A program made the translations under genes and the position numbers. This document shows, in pieces, positions 57,932 through 64,000 of a DNA stretch of 64,000 bases. Every line of letters begins with the position of its first letter. The stretch's first letter is position 1. This stretch comes from an uncultured Alistipes sp. Lineage in GTDB: Bacteria; Bacteroidota; Bacteroidia; Bacteroidales; Rikenellaceae. The notes below the pieces were generated by a model that worked only from the letters and a program-made list of their open reading frames with translations, was not told where the DNA came from and made no database searches. Location of the stretch: positions 1 through 64,000 of the forward strand of contig CANQGQ010000002.1 of assembly GCA_947623305.1 (NCBI GenBank). Direction: 5' to 3'.

Positions 57932-57961
57932 CAAAGATACGAATTATTTTTGGATAATCAA
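57932..57961 (-). promoter_or_regulatory. Bacteroidetes-type promoter TTG-N19-TATCTTTG
   Basis: Plus-strand CAAAGATA (57932-57939) and CAA (57959-57961). Confidence 0.7.
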
Positions 57962-57984
57962 CTTTTAGCTTTGTAAAATTGGTC

Positions 57985-58060
57985 GCCGCAGCCTGCGGAG
58001 GTGAGCTGTGGCGAGCCTCCGCCGCCCGAAGGCTGCGGCTCGCGCGGCTCGAAGAGCCGC
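57985..58060. repeat. GC-rich compound inverted repeat (two hairpins) downstream of glgB
   Basis: GCCGCAGCC/GGCTGCGGC (57985-57993/58031-58039) enclosing GGAGG/CCTCC; then GCGGCTC-GAA-GAGCCGC (58044-58060). Confidence 0.8.
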
Positions 58061-58085
58061 TAATGATACCTTCGAAGAATAAAAA

Positions 58086-60116
58086 TTACCGTTTGCAGAG
58101 GTAGACGGTCGCCGTGCGCGAGGTGTTGTAGATGCGGATGCGCGGATAGCGTTTGCCGTCCCCGCCCGCGACGTCGAACGAGAAGTGTTCGGCATCCATC
58201 GCCTGCCGCTCCTGACCGCCGAACCGTTTTTCGTCCGTCGACAGAATCGGCACGTACTTGCCGGGTCCCTGTACCGGCAGTTCGTAGTCCGGTATGGAGG
58301 CCGTGGGGTGCCAGTTGAAGACGAACAACAGCTTGCCGTGCGAGAAGACGATGGTTTTATTCTGTTCGTCCATCAACAGATTCCACGGATAACCGTCCGC
58401 CAGCACCTTGTATTTCTTGATGACCCGCAGCATCGCACGGTCGAAGTCGCCCAACCACGAGTAGCGCAGGAATCCGTTCTTCGCCAGCGACCACTGCCGC
58501 CGTGCATGGGCATAGCTCCAGCCGTTGCCCTCGCGCGGGAAGTCGATCCATTCGGGATGGCCGAACTCGTTGCCCATGAAGTTTAGATAGGCCTGTCCGC
58601 CGGTGGCGATGGTCATCAGCCGGATCATTTTGTGCAGCGCCATGCCGCGGTCGATGATGAGGCTCTCCGACGCACGATCCATGTGGAAATACATCTCTTT
58701 GTCCATCAACCGGAAAGCAATGGTCTTGTCGCCGACCAGCGCTTGGTCGTGCGATTCGGCATAGGCCACGGTCTTCACCTCCGGCAGCCGTCCGGTCATC
58801 ACCGACCACATCTCCCAGATGTTCCACTCCTCGTCGGGCACGTCCTTCAGCAGCTTGATCCAGAAGTCGGGAATCGCCATCCCCAGCCGGTAGTCGAATC
58901 CGATGCCGCCGTCGTCGATCGGGATGCACATGCCCGGCATCCCGCTCACGTCCTCAGCAATGGTTACCGCATCGGGCCGGAATTCGTGCACCAACCGGTT
59001 CGCGAGGGTCAGGTAGGTGATGGCATCTTCGTTGACGCCGGCGTCGAAGAACTTGTCGCGGCTGTCGAATTCGGTGTAGCCGTGATGGTGGTAGATCATC
59101 GACGTTACGCCGTCGAACCGGAATCCGTCGAAATGGAACTCGTCGAGCCAGTATTTGACGTTCGACAGCAGGAAGTGCTGCACCTCGCGCTTGCCGTAGT
59201 CGAACAGTTTCGAATCCCAGTAGGGTTGATAGCCCGCTTCGCCCGCCCGCGAATAGAGATGATCCGTGCCGTCGAGTTCGTTGATGCCCTCGTTGAGGTT
59301 CTTGACGTAGTGGGCGTGCACCAAGTCCATGATGACCGCCAGCCCGAGTTCATGCGCGCGGCGGATCAACTCTTTGAGTTCTTCGGGCGTGCCGCAGCGC
59401 GAGGTCGGGGCGAAGAAACTCGACACGTGGTAGCCGAACGATCCGTAGTAGGGGTGTTCGGCGATGGCCATGAGCTGCACGGCGTTGTAGCCGTCGCGTT
59501 TGATGATGGGAAGCACCTTTTTCGTGAACTCGGCGTACGAACCGACGCCCTCTTTCTCCTGCGCCATGCCGACGTGCGCTTCGTAGATCAGCAGGCTGCC
59601 TAATTTCGAAGCGTCGAACGCATCGCCTTGCCAGTCGAACGGCTCCGGCGCCCAGAACTGCGCTGTGAAATTTTTCGTCGCATCATCTTGTACGACGCGC
59701 GTGGCGTAAGCCGGTATGCGGTCGAGCCAGCCGTTGTCGCCGTGAACGTGGAGTTTGTAGAGCGAACCGTGCGTGAGCCGGTCGCGGTACATCGCCGCCG
59801 GAAAAAAGGCGCTCCACACGCCCGAAGCATCTTTTTGCATCCGGATTTCGGTGCGTTGCCAGTTGTTGAAATCGCCGAAAACATAGACATCGTGCGCGCC
59901 GGGCAGCCACTCGCGCAGCCACCAGCCGTCGAGCGTCTCGTCCCACTGCCAGCCGAAGTAGCGGTAGCCGTTGGCATAGTCGACGAGCGAGCCGCCGCCG
60001 GTCGTTTCGCGGAGTTTTTGCAGATAACGGTCGTGGCGGGCTTCGACGAGAGTTTCTACGGGTTGCAGCCACGTGTCGCGTTCGACGATGGGCAGACGGC
60101 GGTTCGATTTTGTCAT
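58086..60116 (-). CDS. glgB: 1,4-alpha-glucan branching enzyme (GH13)
   Basis: 'VYVFGDFNNWQ', 'GYNAVQLMAIAEHPYYGSFGYHVSSFFAPTSR', 'FDGFRFDGVTSMIYHHHG', 'IAEDVSGMPG', 'LNFMGNEFGHPEWIDFPREGNGWSYAHARRQWSL'. Confidence 0.95.
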   Translation of the reverse strand: MTKSNRRLPIVERDTWLQPVETLVEARHDRYLQKLRETTGGGSLVDYANGYRYFGWQWDETLDGWWLREWLPGAHDVYVFGDFNNWQRTEIRMQKDASGVWSAFFPAAMYRDRLTHGSLYKLHVHGDNGWLDRIPAYATRVVQDDATKNFTAQFWAPEPFDWQGDAFDASKLGSLLIYEAHVGMAQEKEGVGSYAEFTKKVLPIIKRDGYNAVQLMAIAEHPYYGSFGYHVSSFFAPTSRCGTPEELKELIRRAHELGLAVIMDLVHAHYVKNLNEGINELDGTDHLYSRAGEAGYQPYWDSKLFDYGKREVQHFLLSNVKYWLDEFHFDGFRFDGVTSMIYHHHGYTEFDSRDKFFDAGVNEDAITYLTLANRLVHEFRPDAVTIAEDVSGMPGMCIPIDDGGIGFDYRLGMAIPDFWIKLLKDVPDEEWNIWEMWSVMTGRLPEVKTVAYAESHDQALVGDKTIAFRLMDKEMYFHMDRASESLIIDRGMALHKMIRLMTIATGGQAYLNFMGNEFGHPEWIDFPREGNGWSYAHARRQWSLAKNGFLRYSWLGDFDRAMLRVIKKYKVLADGYPWNLLMDEQNKTIVFSHGKLLFVFNWHPTASIPDYELPVQGPGKYVPILSTDEKRFGGQERQAMDAEHFSFDVAGGDGKRYPRIRIYNTSRTATVYLCKR

Positions 60117-60134
60117 GGCGGGAAACGGTTTATA

Positions 60135-60163
60135 CAAATATACGGAAAATTTTTCTATCTTTG
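60135..60163. promoter_or_regulatory. Closely spaced divergent -7 elements between glgB and the POT transporter
   Basis: CAAATATA (60135-60142; minus TATATTTG) and TATCTTTG (60156-60163, plus). Confidence 0.55.
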
Positions 60164-60205
60164 TCTCCGACACGAACGAATTATTCATCCAATACATAAC
60201 GGACT

Positions 60206-61729
60206 ATGTTCAAAAACCATCCCAAAGGGTTGATTCCCGCTGCCTTGAGCAACATGGGCGAGCGTTTCGGCTACTACATCATGAATGCGGTGCTGGTGCT
60301 CTTCCTCTGTTCGAAGTTCGGTTTGAGCGAAGAGAAAAGTACGCTGATCTACTCTTTCTTCTACGCCGGTATCTATGTGCTCAGCTTGGTCGGCGGTCTG
60401 ATCGCCGACCGCACCCAGAATTACAAGCGGACGATCATCAGCGGTCTGATCGTCATGACGCTCGGTTATTGCGTGCTCTCCGTTCCGATTCTGGCCACGC
60501 CGCAGAATACGAGCTGGCTGTTGACGCTGACGTGTTGCGCACTTTTCTTCATCGCGTTCGGTAACGGCCTTTTCAAGGGCAACCTCCAGGCGATCGTCGG
60601 TCAGCTTTACGACAATCCGCGCTATGCCGCGCAGCGCGATTCGGGTTTCCAGATATTCTACGTCTTCATCAACATCGGTGGGTTGGTCGCTCCGTTCGTC
60701 GCACCGATGCTGCGCAGTTGGTGGCTCAACGTTCACAATCTGAGCTACAACGCCGATTTTCCGGCGCTCTGCCACCAGTATCTGAACGCCTCCGACAGCA
60801 TGTCGGGCGAGATGATCGACAACTTCTATGCCCTCGTTACGCAGGTGGGCGGCACGGTTTCGGACAATCTGAGCGCCTTCTGCCAGCAATATCTCGAAGT
60901 TTTCAATACGGGTATCCACTATTCGTTCATCGCGTCGGTGGCCGCCATGCTCATTTCGCTCTTTATCTTTGTGGCGAGCAAAAAAGGCCTTCCCAATCCG
61001 AGCAAAAAGGAGCAGGAGGAGGCCGTCAGCTATACCGCCGAGGAGAAGAAACGGATGGCTCAAGAGATCAGACAGCGCATGTACGCTCTTTTCGCCGTGC
61101 TGGGTATCGCAATCTTTTTCTGGTTCTCGTTCCACCAGAACGGGACTTCGCTTTCGATTTTCGCGCGCGACTTCGTGCGGACCGATATGATCGCGCCCGA
61201 GATCTGGCAGGCGGTCAATCCCTTCTTCGTCATCGTCCTGACCCCGTTGATCATGCTGTTCTTCGGATCGCTGGCAAAACGCGGAAAGGAGATTTCGACG
61301 CCGCGCAAAATCGCCATCGGCATGGGCCTGGCCGGATTGGCCTACCTCTTCTTGGCCATCTATTCGCTCGTCCAGGGGTATCCATCGGGTACGGAATTTC
61401 GCGAAATGGCCGCTGTGGCCAAGGAGGGGTTGAAAGCGGGCCCGTGGGTGCTGATCATGCTCTACTTCTTTCTCACGATCGCCGAACTGTTCATCTCGCC
61501 GCTCGGCCTTTCATTCGTTTCGAAAGTGGCTCCCAAGCATTTGCAGGGACTTTGCCAAGGGTTGTGGCTCGGTGCTACGGCCGTCGGCAACCTGCTGCTT
61601 TGGATCGGCCCGTTGATGTACAATAAATGGCCGATTTGGGAGTGTTGGACAGTGTTCCTTTCGGTGTGCTTGATTTCGATGGGCGTCATGCTCGCGATGG
61701 TCAAGTGGCTCGAACGGGTTACGAAGTAG
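60206..61729 (+). CDS. POT/PTR family proton-dependent peptide transporter (MFS)
   Basis: 'HPKGLIPAALSNMGERFGYYIMNAVLVLFLCSKFG', 'GGLIADRTQNYKRTI'. Confidence 0.92.
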   Translation: MFKNHPKGLIPAALSNMGERFGYYIMNAVLVLFLCSKFGLSEEKSTLIYSFFYAGIYVLSLVGGLIADRTQNYKRTIISGLIVMTLGYCVLSVPILATPQNTSWLLTLTCCALFFIAFGNGLFKGNLQAIVGQLYDNPRYAAQRDSGFQIFYVFINIGGLVAPFVAPMLRSWWLNVHNLSYNADFPALCHQYLNASDSMSGEMIDNFYALVTQVGGTVSDNLSAFCQQYLEVFNTGIHYSFIASVAAMLISLFIFVASKKGLPNPSKKEQEEAVSYTAEEKKRMAQEIRQRMYALFAVLGIAIFFWFSFHQNGTSLSIFARDFVRTDMIAPEIWQAVNPFFVIVLTPLIMLFFGSLAKRGKEISTPRKIAIGMGLAGLAYLFLAIYSLVQGYPSGTEFREMAAVAKEGLKAGPWVLIMLYFFLTIAELFISPLGLSFVSKVAPKHLQGLCQGLWLGATAVGNLLLWIGPLMYNKWPIWECWTVFLSVCLISMGVMLAMVKWLERVTK

Positions 61730-61743
61730 CCTGAACGCGCTCC

Positions 61744-62532
61744 ATGAAACTCACTTTCCTGGGTACGGGAACTTCGCAGGGGGTGCCGGTCATCGGTTGC
61801 CGGTGTGCGGTGTGTACCTCTGCGGACCCGCGCGACCGACGGTTGCGCACTTCGGCGATGGTCGAGACACAGGGCCGGCGCTTCGTCATCGACGCAGGGC
61901 CGGATTTCCGGTACCAAATGTTGCGTGCCGGCGTGCGGCACATCGACGCCATCCTGTTGACCCACGAACACAAAGACCATACGGGCGGTTTGGACGACGT
62001 GCGGGCTTTCAATTTCGTGGATTATCCGCCGACGATCCATCGGGTCGACATTTACGCGACTCCGCAGGTTGCGGCTTGCGTGCGCAAGGATTTCGATTAC
62101 GCTTTCGAACAGGACAAATATCGCGGAGTGCCCGAAATGGCCTTGCATGAAATCAATGTTTCGCAGCCTTTTTCGGTGGCCGGCATCGAGGTCGTTCCCG
62201 TGTCGGGACACCACTCCGACCGCTTCGAAGTTACGGGTTACCGGATCGGCCCGTTGGGCTATCTGACCGATTTCAAGACGATCGAGGAGCCTGAAATCGA
62301 AAAGCTGATGGGCGTCGACGTGTTGGTCGTCAACGCGTTGCGGTTCGCGCCGCACGATTCGCATTTCAATGTAGCGGAAGCTGTAGCCTTGATCGACCGC
62401 GTCCGGCCGCGCAAGGCTTATCTGACGCACATGTCGCATGAAATCGGATTGCATGCCGCGACGGAACCGAAACTTCCGCATGGGGTTCAATTGGCTTACG
62501 ACGGCTTGACGGTCGCGATTGGAAATTCGTAA
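61744..62532 (+). CDS. MBL-fold metallohydrolase (PhnP-like)
   Basis: 'LTFLGTGTSQGVPVIGCRCAVC', 'LLTHEHKDHTGGLDD', 'VSGHHSDRFEV', 'AYLTHMSHEIG'. Confidence 0.92.
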   Translation: MKLTFLGTGTSQGVPVIGCRCAVCTSADPRDRRLRTSAMVETQGRRFVIDAGPDFRYQMLRAGVRHIDAILLTHEHKDHTGGLDDVRAFNFVDYPPTIHRVDIYATPQVAACVRKDFDYAFEQDKYRGVPEMALHEINVSQPFSVAGIEVVPVSGHHSDRFEVTGYRIGPLGYLTDFKTIEEPEIEKLMGVDVLVVNALRFAPHDSHFNVAEAVALIDRVRPRKAYLTHMSHEIGLHAATEPKLPHGVQLAYDGLTVAIGNS

Positions 62533-62545
62533 AATTGGTTAGGAT

Positions 62546-63361
62546 ATGAAAACGCTCGAAAATAAAACGATCGTCATCACGGGCGCTTCGTCGGGAATCG
62601 GCGAGGCGATGGCTCGGGTCTATGCGGCTCAAGGGGCGCGCGTGGTGCTCGGGGCCCGCAGTGCGGAACGGCTCCAACAATTGACTGCCGAAATTCAGTC
62701 GGCTGGCGGCGAGGCAGCCTGGTGTGCTGTGGACGTTACCGTTCCCGAACAGTGCAAGGCATTGATTGATACGGCCGTAACGACGTTCGGCGGTATCGAC
62801 GTGTTGATCTGCAATGCCGGCATTTCGATGCGGGCGTTGTTCGACGAGGTCGATCTCTCGGTGCTCCACCGGTTGATGGATGTCAACTTCTGGGGCACGG
62901 TCAACTGTTGCAAATACGCATTGCCTTACGTGCAGGCGTCGCACGGTTCGATTGTGGGCATTTCGTCCGTGGCCGGTCTGCACGGGCTGCCTGGGCGTAC
63001 GGGCTATTCGGCCTCGAAATATGCGATGACGGGATTCTTGGAGACGTTGCGCATCGAGAATCTGAAAAAGGGTTTGCACGTGATGGTCGCTTGCCCGGGG
63101 TTCACGGCTTCGAACGTGCGATTCGCTGCGCTGACGGCCGACGGATCGCAGCAGGGCGAAACTCCGCGCGACGAGGCGAAGATGATGACCCCCGAGCAGG
63201 TCGCCCACATCGTCGCTCGCGGCATACTGCGCCGTAAACGATTGTGTCTGATGGAGATCGAAGGACGCGCCACGCATTTCGTGAAGAAATTCGCACCGGC
63301 CTTTCTCGACCGGATGTTCTATTGGGTGATGTCCAAGGAGCCCGATTCGCCGTTGAAGTGA
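62546..63361 (+). CDS. SDR-family short-chain dehydrogenase/reductase
   Basis: 'IVITGASSGIGEAMARVYAAQGARVVLGAR', 'ICNAGIS', 'YSASKYAMTGF'. Confidence 0.95.
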   Translation: MKTLENKTIVITGASSGIGEAMARVYAAQGARVVLGARSAERLQQLTAEIQSAGGEAAWCAVDVTVPEQCKALIDTAVTTFGGIDVLICNAGISMRALFDEVDLSVLHRLMDVNFWGTVNCCKYALPYVQASHGSIVGISSVAGLHGLPGRTGYSASKYAMTGFLETLRIENLKKGLHVMVACPGFTASNVRFAALTADGSQQGETPRDEAKMMTPEQVAHIVARGILRRKRLCLMEIEGRATHFVKKFAPAFLDRMFYWVMSKEPDSPLK

Positions 63362-64000
63362 GTCCGGCTGGCCGTGTGTTCGGCGATTCGGATGCTTGCC
63401 TCATAGAGCCCGTAGAGGGGCAGCAGCACCAGCATCATGCTGAAGGCATCGGGCGGGGTGATGATGGCTGCGAGCAGGGCCAGCACGACGACGGCGTGGC
63501 GCCGGTAACGGCGCAGCCATTCGGCCGAAAGTAGCCCCATGCGGGTCAGGAACCAAACCAACAGCGGCAATTGAAAGACGAGGGCGCATGCCAGCGATAC
63601 GTTGAGCACGGTTGCGAGATAGGAGTGTACGTCGATCAGATTGGCGACGCGGTCGCTGACCGTGTATTGCGTCAGAAAGGCGATGCTCAACGGAGCGATG
63701 AGCAGATAACCGAAAGCCAACCCGACGAAAAATCCTGCCGATACATAGCCTACGAAACGTCGGCACGCATGCTGTTCGCGGTCGGTGAGGGCGGGCCGGA
63801 CGAATCGCCACAACTCCCAGAGCAGATAGGGAAATCCGATCGTGCAGGCTGTGGCGAACGAGATCGTGAGATGGAGATTGAATTGGCCTGCCACGGTGGT
63901 ATTTATCAATCGGAGGTTTGCTGGGGATAGATTCAAAGGGTCGATTTGCGAGTAGGTTCCTAACCATGCGATCAGTCGGTTGGTCGGAAAATCGGGCTGC
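63319..64000 (-). CDS. tatC: Sec-independent translocase TatC (5' end outside window)
   Basis: 'FATACTIGFPYLLWELWRFVRPALTDREQHACRRF', 'ITPPDAFSMMLVLLPLYGLYEASI'; frame stays open to the window edge. Confidence 0.9.
   Translation of the reverse strand, partial: QPDFPTNRLIAWLGTYSQIDPLNLSPANLRLINTTVAGQFNLHLTISFATACTIGFPYLLWELWRFVRPALTDREQHACRRFVGYVSAGFFVGLAFGYLLIAPLSIAFLTQYTVSDRVANLIDVHSYLATVLNVSLACALVFQLPLLVWFLTRMGLLSAEWLRRYRRHAVVVLALLAAIITPPDAFSMMLVLLPLYGLYEASIRIAEHTASRTHFNGESGSLDITQ

Overview
The window is a Bacteroidales-type chromosome segment, possibly Alistipes-like (inferred from family content and TAnnTTTG promoters). It contains two SusC/D polysaccharide-utilization loci (PULs), a mobile-element graveyard between them, and a housekeeping flank. 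PUL1 (about 0.9-27.9 kb, all minus strand) runs SusC, SusD, DUF1735-like surface lipoprotein, two tandem M60-like zinc peptidases, a metzincin-like protease (HEFGHARGVPD), an unassigned (alpha/alpha)6-type glycosidase, GH97, GH110, sialate O-acetylesterase, GH110, GH97, a hybrid two-component-like regulator and an acyltransferase. This fits a dedicated system for alpha-galactose-capped, O-glycosylated (mucin-like) glycoproteins. The PUL1 regulator is unusual: it has no ATPase domain, no phospho-His, and D->E and K->R changes in the receiver; it is also split by a frameshift at a G8/T6 tract. PUL2 (about 32.9-54 kb) is heavily lesioned. Its HTCS is cut by an in-frame TAG inside the receiver. 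One SusC has an in-frame TAG and has lost the plug VDG motif. SusD is frameshifted by an 8-bp tandem duplication. The GH2 and BACON/GLUG genes are broken exactly at G9 tracts. Two further genes carry frameshifts. The locus is therefore either decaying, carries contingency (phase-variable) tracts, or partly reflects assembly error. At 57.48-57.96 kb, two convergent ORF-less transcription units, each with a Bacteroidetes-type promoter and long-range rod-like pairing, look like 6S-RNA-like non-coding RNAs. The right flank carries glgB, a POT transporter, an MBL hydrolase, an SDR and partial tatC. All family calls come from reading the translations; no database search was run.
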